Of a stretch of 64,000 nucleotides of DNA, positions 54,585 to 63,498 are shown piece after piece. Numbering within the stretch: position 1 is the first letter of the stretch; each line of letters starts with the position of its first letter. The position numbers and the translations under genes were made by a program. The stretch spans positions 1,186,550 through 1,250,549 of the forward strand of contig NZ_VLLG01000002.1 of the NCBI RefSeq assembly GCF_007830125.1, written 5' to 3'. The DNA comes from Chitinophaga japonensis. Lineage in GTDB: Bacteria; Bacteroidota; Bacteroidia; Chitinophagales; Chitinophagaceae. A model generated the notes under the pieces. It had not been told where the DNA came from. It worked only from the letters and a program-made list of their open reading frames with translations, and made no database searches.

Positions 54585-56222
54585 TCAGATTTTTCTTGCT
54601 GTGTTAATAACATTTACCCCGTTAAAGCGGGTGGTGGAGCTGCCATGCGAAACGGCGTTGGACTGCGAGGGCTGCCCCTTGCCGTCATTGAAGGCGCCGC
54701 CCAGGCGGTAATCCCGCTTGTCTGCAATAGCCGTGCAGGAGTTCCAGAATTCCCGGGTGTTGGCCTGGTAGGCTACATCTTTCAGCATGCCAGCTATTTT
54801 GCCATCCTTTATTTCGTAGAACAGTTGCCCGCCAAACTGGAAATTGTACCGCTGCTGGTCAATGGAGAAAGAGCCGTCGCCAACGATGTAGATACCTTTT
54901 TCCACATCCCTGATCATGTCATCCACGCTTAAAGGGCTGGCGCCGGGTTTCAGCGAAATATTGGGCATGCGCTGGAACTGCACGTCCTCCCAGCTTTGCG
55001 CATAGCAGCATCCCTGTGATTCCTTGAGACCGATGATGTGCGCCTGGTCGCGGATGGCCTGGTAGTTGACCAGTATGCCGTCTTTAATAATGTCCCACTC
55101 CTTGCACTGCACGCCTTCATCATCATAGCCTACCGCGCCCAGGGAACCGGGTTGCAGCTTGTCGGCCACAATATTCACCAGCTTGCTGCCAAACTGGAAG
55201 TTGCCGGATTTCCATTTATCCAGGGTCAGGAAACTGGTGCCGGCATAGTTGGCTTCATAGCCCAGCACGCGGTCCAGCTCTGTAGGATGCGCTACGGATT
55301 CATGGATAGTAAGCCACAGGTGGGAGGGGTCCAGCACCAGGTCATACTTGCCCGGCTCCACGGACTTCGCTTTTATCTTCTCGTTTACATTCTCCGTAGC
55401 ATTCTTAATGTCTTCCAGTATATCGTAACGGCTTTTATAACGCGTTACAATACCGGCCACCTTGCTGTCCGGCAGCGGGGTCAGGTATTCGTACCCCATT
55501 CCCACAGGAGAGCTGAGGGAGCGGCGGGTCTCAAACTTGCCGCTGGCCTTGTCTATTTTGGTGACGTTAAAGAAGGGGTAGATGCGGTGCACATCCTGGT
55601 CAATATAGGAGCCGTCCGTAGAGGCGAAGAACTTCTGCTCATTCACGGCCATGATGGCGGAGGTTACAAAACTGGCGCCACCCTGCATAGCGATATCATT
55701 TACTTTCAGCAGCAGGTCCACCTTGTCTTTTACGGGAACGGCAAATGCGCTTTGCTCAATAGGGGTTTTCCAGCTTACGTCGCCATAGCCTTTTTGCGGG
55801 GCCAGTTGCACCGGCTCCGTCATGATCTTAGCATTGGCTTTGGCAACGGCCACGGCCCTTTCCGCTGTTTTTACAATATCGGCTTCCGTTACGTTGTTGG
55901 AAGCCGCAAAGCCCCAACTACCGTTGGCAATCACGCGAATGCCGACCCCAAAAGATTCGGTATTGGAAATACCCTGCACCCTCTTTTCACGGGTAATGAT
56001 AAACTGCCTGAGGTAACGGCCTATGCGCACATCGGCATAGGAGGCTCCTTTGGCGCGGGCGGCCGCCAGTGCCATATCGGACAACTGCTTTTTGCGGGCA
56101 AGGTCCATGCCCTCCATCAATGCTTCAGCGGGATCAATGGCGTTACCGGCCAGCAGCGATCCGGGCACCATCAATGCGCCCAGGCCCATAGCCGAAAGCT
56201 GGATAAAGTCTTTTCTGTTCAA
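54585..56222 (-). CDS. TldD-like zinc metalloprotease with possible Tat signal
   Basis: 545 residues. The start is a TTG (56222) preceded nine bases upstream by AAGGAGG; the first ATG comes later. It begins MNRKDFIQLSAMGLGALMVP, which resembles a twin-arginine leader but with Arg-Lys in place of Arg-Arg. The TldD domain carries the zinc motif HESVAH (about residue 309) followed by PTELDRVLGYEANYAGTSFL, and C-terminal VGDGSFSIDQQRYNFQFGGQ. With TldE it should cleave modified or unfolded peptides. If the leader works, the pair would act outside the cytoplasm. It is followed by tldE. Confidence 0.9.
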   Translation of the reverse strand: MNRKDFIQLSAMGLGALMVPGSLLAGNAIDPAEALMEGMDLARKKQLSDMALAAARAKGASYADVRIGRYLRQFIITREKRVQGISNTESFGVGIRVIANGSWGFAASNNVTEADIVKTAERAVAVAKANAKIMTEPVQLAPQKGYGDVSWKTPIEQSAFAVPVKDKVDLLLKVNDIAMQGGASFVTSAIMAVNEQKFFASTDGSYIDQDVHRIYPFFNVTKIDKASGKFETRRSLSSPVGMGYEYLTPLPDSKVAGIVTRYKSRYDILEDIKNATENVNEKIKAKSVEPGKYDLVLDPSHLWLTIHESVAHPTELDRVLGYEANYAGTSFLTLDKWKSGNFQFGSKLVNIVADKLQPGSLGAVGYDDEGVQCKEWDIIKDGILVNYQAIRDQAHIIGLKESQGCCYAQSWEDVQFQRMPNISLKPGASPLSVDDMIRDVEKGIYIVGDGSFSIDQQRYNFQFGGQLFYEIKDGKIAGMLKDVAYQANTREFWNSCTAIADKRDYRLGGAFNDGKGQPSQSNAVSHGSSTTRFNGVNVINTARKI

Positions 56223-56322
56223 TGCAATGGCCCTCCTTAAAGATTTAGGTGATAAAAATGCGGTTTAGATGATTTTGGTTGTGCTCCTGAAATTATATCA
56301 TTCCAGGAACTATATTACGCCG

Positions 56323-57861
56323 TTAGACCAGTTTTTCTTCCACCCATAAAAAAACAGCGCCCAGCAAAAACATTATAAAAAACCATATACGCGGTATAGC
56401 CGCCCGGCTTTCACTGGCTGTTGCTGCCATACCGCGGTGCTGCACCTGTTTTTGCGCCCTCGCGGATAGCGGCTGCCAGTCCTTTTCTGCATAGGCGTAC
56501 CACCAGCAGGTATCCCCCGCCGGCAACGCTGTGGCCTGCCAGCCGGCCTGCAGCGGCCAGTAAACGCCCTGCCATTGAAAAGGCAGCATCGCGCCCTGCG
56601 ACAGGCTAACCCGCGCCGTATTGACAACAGCCGCCGGCTGCGGGAGGGAGGTCTGGAGGGATACCGGCACCGGGCGGCGCACCTGCGGCCAGGCAGTGCC
56701 GATATGCCATTGCGCCGCCTGCTGCCGCACACGGGCCGCGCTTTGCAGCAGCAGGGACCATACCGACTGGTAAGCCTCCTCCCTGCCAGCCAATACCCAG
56801 GCGTAGGTATTGCCCAGGGTAGTGCACACCAGCCTGCCGGCGCCATGCAGGGCCGTAGCGGCCAGCCAATGTTGCGCTCCATCCTGCACCAGCGGTTGCA
56901 GGCCGGGCGCCGACCTTACATACAGCGGCTGCACTGCGGGCAACGTGCCTACCGTTCCTGCAGGCAGGACGGTTATTGACTGCGGGTGCGCCTCCCGGTT
57001 CCCGGCAGCCGACAATATGAACGGACGGTCATAGAAGCGGCGGCGCATCATACTGCTATCCGCTTTTATAACCAGGCCCAGCCCCTTTTCCGCCACCTGC
57101 GCCTGCAGGGTGGCCCGCTCCGATGAACTGAGCGCAGCCAGGGCGGCGGCATCTGCCACCACTACATCAAACGCCGGCAGTATAGCCGCTGTGATCCGCT
57201 GCAGGGGAAAACGGGCCGTGTCCAGGTAGGTATAACTGTATTTGTCCCGGCTGATGGCCGTACGTATGGCCACCACATAGCCCTGTGCCGCCAGCCAGCG
57301 GGCCAGGAACTTGTGCTCAAAATCCGGCGAGGCCGCCAGCATCAATACTTTCAAAGAGCGCAACGGCCGTACTTCCACAGGCACCGGCTCCATAGCCAGG
57401 GTATCTTTGGCCAGCACCGTAAAAGTATATACCGCCCTGCCGATGTGCCGGGGCCTCGTTTTCAGCTCAAAGGACTGTTGCTGCCCGGGCGGGATGATCA
57501 CGGAATCCAGCCTTTCATTAAAGCCGGTGAGCAGCAGTTTCACCGGGGTAGCGGCGCTGTTCCGGTAACGTCCCTGCAGGTGCAGCATTGCTCCCGCATT
57601 TAGCTGCTGCTGCCAGTAAATAGCCTGCACGCCGGACGGACGGACGCTTGTTTTCGTTGGCCCGGTTCCGTTACCTGTTGCCGATACCTGCCTGCGCCAG
57701 GGAAAAGGCGCCATCAAAAAGAGCAGGCCGGCTACTGCTATCACGGTAGCCGGCAAGCGCGCCCAAAGGCGGGCTTTATTGGGCCGCCTGGTCTCCTTCC
57801 GGCAAAGGAATGCCAGCAGTACCACACATGCAGCGATCGCTATGTAATGCCCTCCCATCAT
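56323..57861 (-). CDS. Membrane protein with GATase-like domain, last gene of the MoxR/DUF58 cluster
   Basis: 512 residues. Two membrane helices near the start (about 5-19 and 36-54) and one at the end (about 490-508) flank a periplasmic part. The central region (LKVLMLAASPDFEHKFLARW; FDVVVADAAALAALSSSERA) looks like the glutamine-amidotransferase-like domain found in Bacteroidota membrane proteins next to BatA/DUF58 genes. I cannot name the family. Its start overlaps the DUF4175-like gene by four bases (ATGA). A 100-bp gap separates it from the tldD-like gene. Confidence 0.7.
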   Translation of the reverse strand: MMGGHYIAIAACVVLLAFLCRKETRRPNKARLWARLPATVIAVAGLLFLMAPFPWRRQVSATGNGTGPTKTSVRPSGVQAIYWQQQLNAGAMLHLQGRYRNSAATPVKLLLTGFNERLDSVIIPPGQQQSFELKTRPRHIGRAVYTFTVLAKDTLAMEPVPVEVRPLRSLKVLMLAASPDFEHKFLARWLAAQGYVVAIRTAISRDKYSYTYLDTARFPLQRITAAILPAFDVVVADAAALAALSSSERATLQAQVAEKGLGLVIKADSSMMRRRFYDRPFILSAAGNREAHPQSITVLPAGTVGTLPAVQPLYVRSAPGLQPLVQDGAQHWLAATALHGAGRLVCTTLGNTYAWVLAGREEAYQSVWSLLLQSAARVRQQAAQWHIGTAWPQVRRPVPVSLQTSLPQPAAVVNTARVSLSQGAMLPFQWQGVYWPLQAGWQATALPAGDTCWWYAYAEKDWQPLSARAQKQVQHRGMAATASESRAAIPRIWFFIMFLLGAVFLWVEEKLV

Positions 57862-60038
57862 TCCTTTGGCGATTGATACAGGTTCATAAAATACTGCTGC
57901 GACAGGTGGATACCGGTATCCCTGCCATCGGCCTGCGGCCAGGGTTCCGGCGGAGGCAGCAGCGAATAAATGGTCTGTGCGGCCGTTGTAATGTCGGCGG
58001 GCAGCGGCGCTTCCTGCTGCTGCAATGCAGCCAGCACCCGGCGCAGGGCCTGCAGGGAGGAAAGATATCGTGCAGGTGCATCAGTGGCCCGGGCGCTCAA
58101 CTGCTGCGCCGCCTGCTGCAGCACCTGCAGGGATACGGGGTCTGTTACGGCGCCGCCGTTTTGCAGCGTTTCCAGTACAGACAAAGCATAGCCTAACTGT
58201 TGCAGGTGGGCGGATGCCTGCACATAACTGTGCTGCGCAACCGGCACAATGATCTTTCCCAGCTCGCCGCTGAGGCGTTTCTCCGGTTTCAGGGGCGCTG
58301 TTTTTATGCTGGTTTTGGCTACGTAGGCCCGCGATCTTTGCTGCAGGTCTTTCAGCAGGCGCAGGGCCTTGTATTCGTAGGGCAGCGCTTCCTGCGGCCT
58401 GAAGGTGCGCAGGTGCAGCTCCGCGTTCCACATTTCTGTAAGCACGGCTTTGAGCCGGCGTTTGGTTTCCGGGTCAAAGAATGTCGCGTCTTCTGCTATG
58501 TCATGGCGGTGGGAGAACTGTTCTATTATTTTATCCGCATTGTTAAAGTCCCTGGCATCCCCGGCGGTTTCTGCTGCATGATCATGATCGTGGTCATGGT
58601 CATGTTCCTCTTCTGCTTCGGCGCGGTCGTCGCCGATGTTGGTCTCGGACTCCTCTCCCAGGAAGCGCCCGTAACGCAGGCGCAGCAGGCGCTGGTCAAT
58701 GCCCAGCTCATTGCCGCGGTTTTTAAAGGTCTTTTCAGGCAGGGTATCGCGGGCGCGGATCAGTTGTTCCGTTTCAATAATGATCTGGCGCTGGCTCCGG
58801 AAGTATTCCGGCTTTACCGTTACACTGTTGGCCAGTCCTTCCAGTTCCATCAGTTGCGCAGTATCCGGCAGCACCACCATGTACACGCCGGAGCGGCTAT
58901 GCTGCCCATGGTTGTCCTGCGCCTGTACGTAAAAATACAGCTCGCTGCCCGGCTGCATGCCCAGCACTGGCAGGCGGATGGTCTTTTCCAGCGCATACTG
59001 CGTGCGTGTGCCATTAAAAGCCGCAGCAAAGGGCAGCGGCTGCTCTTTGAATTTCACCGCCTCCCCGCTGCCGCTGGCTACCGTAGCCTGTATGCCCGCA
59101 GCGGTGATGCCATAGTCATCCGCCAGGCGCACTTTTACGGTTACCTGCTGCGGCTGGCCGTAATCAATAACGGTGTAGGAAGGCGGGGATTGAACAGTAA
59201 TGAGCGGTGGCCGGTCTTTCAATACCGCCAGCTTATACAGCTCCGATGCCTGGCCCTCCAGCAACACCTGGTAAAAGCCCGGGCGATGGACTGTATAAGC
59301 GCCGCTCCACTGCGTGCTGTCCCCGGCATTAGCCTGCAGGGGCAGGCGCACCGAGTCATTAAGCAGCAGTTGCAGGGAACGCAGCGGGCGGCTGGTCCGT
59401 AACTGCCAGTGCAGGTGGGCGCCTTCCTCCACTTCCAGGTCCAGTGGCTGCTGGCTACGGGGCGTTTTACGGGTATAGGCAGGTGGTGTAATAGTAATGG
59501 TAGCTGCTGCAATTGCCGGCGGTAGCGATGGACGACGCCCTGCCTGTTCTGTCCCCTGTCTGCCGGGCGCATAACGGGCCGGGAACGGGGGCCGCCACTG
59601 CAACAGGGCAATGCTTACTGCTACTGCCCCCACAAAGAACCAGGCGGCAGTGCGCAACTGCCGCCGGTATGGGCGGGGCAATGACATTTCCTGCAGTACC
59701 GGCGCTATCCTGCGCACCTGCAACTGCTCCAGCAGTCCCAGGCTGTGCGGCGGCTTCAGTAGCAGCCCGCTGCTTTCTTCCATTGCCGGAATGGTGGTAT
59801 TCAGATACCGGACTGCATCAGCCAGGCGTATGCGCCAGGCACGGCGCGGCAGCAGCAGGGCCAGCAGGCTGCCTGCTCCTATGGGCAGCATCCACCAAAG
59901 GGAGCCCTGCACCCGGTACAACAGCACGCCCGCCACCAGCGCCACCCCGAGCGCTATCAGCAGGCGGGTGACCAGCATCGCATGCTGCCATTGCCGCCGG
60001 AGCGTATGGATCATATGTGCCGCTTGCTGCTCAACCAT
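57858..60038 (-). CDS. DUF4175-like large membrane protein
   Basis: 726 residues. N-terminal part has two membrane helices (about 22-40 and 44-62) and another at about 130-148, as in Bacteroidota DUF4175 proteins. A large periplasmic region with beta-rich domains follows (PPAYTRKTPRSQQPLDLEVE; YTVIDYGQPQQVTVKVRLAD). A low-complexity Glu/His/Asp tract (EEHDHDHDHDHAAE, near residue 480) interrupts the helical C-terminal half. The function is unknown. The start overlaps the BatA-like gene by eight bases and the stop overlaps the next gene by four. Confidence 0.75.
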   Translation of the reverse strand: MVEQQAAHMIHTLRRQWQHAMLVTRLLIALGVALVAGVLLYRVQGSLWWMLPIGAGSLLALLLPRRAWRIRLADAVRYLNTTIPAMEESSGLLLKPPHSLGLLEQLQVRRIAPVLQEMSLPRPYRRQLRTAAWFFVGAVAVSIALLQWRPPFPARYAPGRQGTEQAGRRPSLPPAIAAATITITPPAYTRKTPRSQQPLDLEVEEGAHLHWQLRTSRPLRSLQLLLNDSVRLPLQANAGDSTQWSGAYTVHRPGFYQVLLEGQASELYKLAVLKDRPPLITVQSPPSYTVIDYGQPQQVTVKVRLADDYGITAAGIQATVASGSGEAVKFKEQPLPFAAAFNGTRTQYALEKTIRLPVLGMQPGSELYFYVQAQDNHGQHSRSGVYMVVLPDTAQLMELEGLANSVTVKPEYFRSQRQIIIETEQLIRARDTLPEKTFKNRGNELGIDQRLLRLRYGRFLGEESETNIGDDRAEAEEEHDHDHDHDHAAETAGDARDFNNADKIIEQFSHRHDIAEDATFFDPETKRRLKAVLTEMWNAELHLRTFRPQEALPYEYKALRLLKDLQQRSRAYVAKTSIKTAPLKPEKRLSGELGKIIVPVAQHSYVQASAHLQQLGYALSVLETLQNGGAVTDPVSLQVLQQAAQQLSARATDAPARYLSSLQALRRVLAALQQQEAPLPADITTAAQTIYSLLPPPEPWPQADGRDTGIHLSQQYFMNLYQSPKE

Positions 60039-61449
60039 CTGCAGGTAGTTTTTTAACCCGGAAAGCCCAGAGGCGCTCTATTAAGAACAGGAGCAGGAGC
60101 AGCGCCCAGCAAAAAGGGGAAAGGTCCGTAGTGATAGCAGCCGTCCTGCTGCGCGTGATCATATTCCCGGCTGTATGATCCGGTTGCAGTTGTTGCGCGG
60201 CAATGATCCGGCGGTCCTTGCCGGTGATCACATTATTGCTATCGGGGAACAAAAGCTGCAGCAGCATGGCGGGAAAGTCCGCCTGCCAGGGCAGCTCATT
60301 CCAGGCAGGATCCAGGCGGCTGGCAAAATGGTACTGCGTAGTTTGCGGCCCCTTTTCCTGGCGCAGGATGGGATTGCCAAAACCGTCCTGCCACAGCGGA
60401 ACCGCTTCGGCAGCGGTGAGTGGCGGTTGTACCCGTTTATACAAAGGCACCGGCGCGGCGGTGCCGGAAATGATCCAGGATGCGCTGTTGACCACCTGGC
60501 CGGTATCGTAGCGCCAGGTATTACGCGCCTGCACATCCCGCGGCAGGGGTTGCGTGGACAGCCAGAACAGCCAGTCCGTTTGCGCGGGCAGTGCCGTCGT
60601 TTGATGCACTTCCTGCAGCGCCAGCCTGTGTTGGGTAAATTGCTGAATGGCTGTTATGGCAGCCTTGAGATAAAGGGCATCCTGCATCAAGGCATCGGCA
60701 AACAGGGTGATGCGCATCGTTGTAGTATCCACTGGCTGCGGGGCCGCGCCAAAAGGCAATATTTCCCAGGCATAGGAATTACCGCCCGGGCGGCTGCTGA
60801 CCCGGCCTGCATAAATGCTCCCGGATGGAGTGGCGTAAGCATTCCCCGGCCAGGTGGCTACAGAGTCTGCCGGCGTATAGGCGTACCAGTGTACACCCGT
60901 ATCAATGGCAGGTCGCTGCCCGCGGAAGCGGTGCAGCCAGGCCGGCGTGAATATAAAAAAGGACCGTGGCGCGCCGGGCATTTGCTGCAGGCTGTCCAGC
61001 AAGGCCCAGTAGCTCATTGTGCTGTCCATCTCCATATTCCCGTAGAAGGTGGCCGTTAAGCCGGCAGCGCGAAAACCGGGATTAAAATAATGCAGGGCAT
61101 ACCCGGCCTGCAGCAGGGAATCTATGGATAATTGAAAATGTTGGTAAGTTTCCTGCCATCTTTCTCCCGGCAACAGCACCCAACCTTTTTCTTTTTGCCG
61201 GGGGCGCTGCTGCCATACCGGCCTGGACAGCAATACCGCCGCCAGTATGATCAGCAGGCAACGCAGCAGCAGGCGGAGCGGCTCCGTTAGCCGGAGCCGG
61301 CGGGATTGCCGGTGCCCGCCTGCTTTGAGCAGGGCAATGCTGCCCACCCGCAGGGTCTTCCCCCGGCGGATGTTCCATAAATGGATCATCACCGGGACCA
61401 GGATGCCCGTTGTTAACCAGAGCCATATGGGTTGCAGTAGCTGGAACAA
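60031..61449 (-). CDS. BatA-domain membrane protein
   Basis: 472 residues from a TTG start at 61449, two bases after the DUF58 stop. Longer readings would run back through the DUF58 gene and are rejected. The start FQLLQPIWLWLTTGILVPVM followed by IHLWNIRRGKTLRVGSIALL is the BatA N-terminal domain (PF07584 type). Two helices lie near the N-terminus and one near the C-terminus (FCWALLLLLFLIERLW). No vWA metal site was found. It is the third gene in the chain MoxR-DUF58-BatA-DUF4175-like. Confidence 0.85.
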   Translation of the reverse strand: MFQLLQPIWLWLTTGILVPVMIHLWNIRRGKTLRVGSIALLKAGGHRQSRRLRLTEPLRLLLRCLLIILAAVLLSRPVWQQRPRQKEKGWVLLPGERWQETYQHFQLSIDSLLQAGYALHYFNPGFRAAGLTATFYGNMEMDSTMSYWALLDSLQQMPGAPRSFFIFTPAWLHRFRGQRPAIDTGVHWYAYTPADSVATWPGNAYATPSGSIYAGRVSSRPGGNSYAWEILPFGAAPQPVDTTTMRITLFADALMQDALYLKAAITAIQQFTQHRLALQEVHQTTALPAQTDWLFWLSTQPLPRDVQARNTWRYDTGQVVNSASWIISGTAAPVPLYKRVQPPLTAAEAVPLWQDGFGNPILRQEKGPQTTQYHFASRLDPAWNELPWQADFPAMLLQLLFPDSNNVITGKDRRIIAAQQLQPDHTAGNMITRSRTAAITTDLSPFCWALLLLLFLIERLWAFRVKKLPADG

Positions 61450-61451
61450 GT

Positions 61452-62339
61452 TTATGTGATTGATTTTTGCCGTTGTTGCAGGAAGTCGCGCAACGCGCTG
61501 TCCAATGATTGATCCATACGCAGCAGCCGGTAAAAGATGTGCTGCCCCAGCATCTGCCGGCGTATACCCGCCAGGTATTGCTGCAGGCCGGTGGCGTAGC
61601 TGCGCTTCATATCCGTATCGTTGATATCCACCGTCTGCCCGGTCTCCAGGTCCTCCAGGGTGGTGTAGCCCGCATAATCCATTTCCAGTTCGTTCCTGCC
61701 CATAATGTGAAACACGATCAACTCGTGCTGCAGGGCAGCAAGGGAGGCCAGCAGGCGCGAAATTTCCTGCCCGTGCTGGTACAGGTCTGTGATGAACACC
61801 AGCAGCTCCCGGCGGCGCTCGCCGGTAAAAAGCTGCCGGTACTGCAGCTCTTCCGTAAACTTCCCGGCAGGCTGCAGGTTTTCCAACTGGAAGAACAGGC
61901 GCGCCAAATGCTGCGGGTCCCGGCGTGAGGGGAGAGAAAACAGCCGGCCATCCCGGAACGCAAAAAGTCCGGTAGCATCGCCCTGCAAATGGGCCAGCCA
62001 GGCCAGCGCAGCAGCCAGGTAGCGGGCATAATCCATCTTGGTTATCTCCCCGCAACGGTGGTTCATGGAATTGCTGGCATCCAGCAGGAAGCGCACACTG
62101 ATCGCAGTTTCCGTTTCGGACTCCCGGATATAATAGCGGTCGGAGCGGGCGTACATCTTCCAGTCCAGCCAGCGCAGGTCGTCGCCCGGCTGGTAGCTGC
62201 GGTACTGGCTGAACTCCAGGCCCGCGCCCTTTACCTGGCTGCGGTTCAGCCCGGCCATAAAGCCGTCTACCACCGTACGCGCCGCCAGGGAAAGGTCCTT
62301 AATGGCCATTAATACCTTGGGATCTAAGAGCTGGCTCAT
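61452..62339 (-). CDS. DUF58 domain protein (vWA-like)
   Basis: 295 residues from the ATG that overlaps the MoxR stop (ATGA). The DUF58 signature is GLEFSQYRSYQPGDDLRWLDWKM with YYIRESETE, and a vWA-like FLLDASNSMNH with a D-x-S-x-S metal site follows. These proteins work with MoxR ATPases, possibly as co-chaperones that present clients. The gene is second in the chain and is directly followed by the BatA-domain gene. Confidence 0.93.
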   Translation of the reverse strand: MSQLLDPKVLMAIKDLSLAARTVVDGFMAGLNRSQVKGAGLEFSQYRSYQPGDDLRWLDWKMYARSDRYYIRESETETAISVRFLLDASNSMNHRCGEITKMDYARYLAAALAWLAHLQGDATGLFAFRDGRLFSLPSRRDPQHLARLFFQLENLQPAGKFTEELQYRQLFTGERRRELLVFITDLYQHGQEISRLLASLAALQHELIVFHIMGRNELEMDYAGYTTLEDLETGQTVDINDTDMKRSYATGLQQYLAGIRRQMLGQHIFYRLLRMDQSLDSALRDFLQQRQKSIT

Positions 62340-63310
62340 GACGATAGCAATACTTCCGTTACATGATCGGCAGTAATATGCTCCGCCTCCGCCCTGAAAT
62401 TCATCAGCACCCGGTGACGCAGCACAGGGTATGCCATGGCGCGGATATCCTCCATCACTACGGCGTAGCGGCCCTTTAACAGGGCCCTGGCCTTGGCAGT
62501 CAGGATCAGCGCCTGGCCGGCGCGCGGACCGGCGCCCCAGCGCACCCATTCCTTTACATAGGGCACGGTGCTGGTATCCGGACGGGTGGAGCGGATGAGC
62601 GTGGCTACATATTGCACCAGGTCTTCGTTGATGCTTACTTCTCTTACCAGTTGCTGCAACTGTTGTATATCCACCGCGCCCAGCACGGGCGTTACCTTTA
62701 CCTGTTTGTTGCCGGTAGTACTGTTCAGGATGGCTGTTTCCGCTTCGGCATTGGGGTAGCCAATTTTTACGTACAGCAGGAAACGGTCCAACTGGGCTTC
62801 CGGCAAAGGGTAGGTGCCGGCCTGCTCTATCGGGTTTTGCGTAGCCAGGATAAAAAAGGGCCGGTCCAGTACGTACGTTTGGCCGCCGTAAGTGATCTCG
62901 AATTCCTGCATGGCTTCCAGCAGGGCAGACTGCGTTTTGGGCGGCGTGCGGTTGATCTCGTCTGCCAGGATGATGTTGGCGAACAACGGCCCCCGGTTGA
63001 ACTTGAAGAAGCGCCTGCCGGTAGCATGGTCCTCCTCCAGTATTTCGGTGCCGATAATGTCGGTGGGCATGAGGTCGGGCGTGAACTGTATGCGGCGGAA
63101 GCTGAGGTCCAGCGCCTGTGAAAGCGTTCTTACCATCAGGGTTTTGGCCAGGCCCGGCACGCCTTCCAGCAGGCAGTGCCCGCCCGCCAGCAGGGCTACC
63201 AGTATTTCGGCTACAATGGGTTCCTGCCCGATGATGACCTTTTGTATTTCCTGTTGCAACTGTACGAGCTTTTCCTGCAACTGCTGTACGGTGCTTTCTG
63301 TGATCTCCAA
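62336..63310 (-). CDS. MoxR-family AAA+ ATPase
   Basis: About 324 residues from a TTG at 63310 (LEITESTVQQLQEKLVQLQQ); an in-frame ATG at 63469 falls inside the intergenic repeat and is less likely. Walker A GVPGLAKT, sensor and Walker B segments (IILADEINRTPPKTQSALLE), ATQNPIEQAGTYPLPEAQLD and the arginine finger region mark MoxR. It is the first gene of the minus-strand chain and is thought to remodel or assemble partner proteins with DUF58/vWA partners. The exact start is uncertain. Confidence 0.9.
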   Translation of the reverse strand: MEITESTVQQLQEKLVQLQQEIQKVIIGQEPIVAEILVALLAGGHCLLEGVPGLAKTLMVRTLSQALDLSFRRIQFTPDLMPTDIIGTEILEEDHATGRRFFKFNRGPLFANIILADEINRTPPKTQSALLEAMQEFEITYGGQTYVLDRPFFILATQNPIEQAGTYPLPEAQLDRFLLYVKIGYPNAEAETAILNSTTGNKQVKVTPVLGAVDIQQLQQLVREVSINEDLVQYVATLIRSTRPDTSTVPYVKEWVRWGAGPRAGQALILTAKARALLKGRYAVVMEDIRAMAYPVLRHRVLMNFRAEAEHITADHVTEVLLSS

Positions 63311-63411
63311 GATGGGCCGTTTTATATGTAAAAAAATGAAATGATTCCCCGCTATGCCCGTAGACAAGGAAATTATGCATAAAAGCAGGAATTTTAAAGT
63401 AAAAAGGGGAT

Positions 63412-63498
63412 TTTTATATAGGAGGAAGGAAGTAGGATGTAGGAAATAAGATATTCCTGCTTCATACATCGTGCTTCTTACTTCCTATATCTTACATC
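63412..63498. repeat. Purine/pyrimidine inverted-repeat element, family 2, copy 2
   Basis: The left arm (about 63415-63452) is purine-rich (GGAAGTAGGATGTAGGAAAT). The right arm (about 63468-63498) is pyrimidine-rich (CTTCTTACTTCCTATATCTT). The two arms are loosely complementary and resemble those at 37090-37246. The right arm ends directly at the DUF4159 ATG, so the element sits in the divergent promoter region of moxR and the DUF4159 gene. Confidence 0.55.

Noticed and set aside
61450..62055. N-terminal extension of the BatA-like gene
   Set aside because: It overlaps DUF58 out of frame and has no BatA-type sequence before FQLLQPIWLW.
62340..63380. N-terminal extension of the DUF58 gene antisense-free but overlapping MoxR in another frame
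   Set aside because: The frame merely stays open through MoxR. The DUF58 family start and the ATGA overlap fix the start at 62339.
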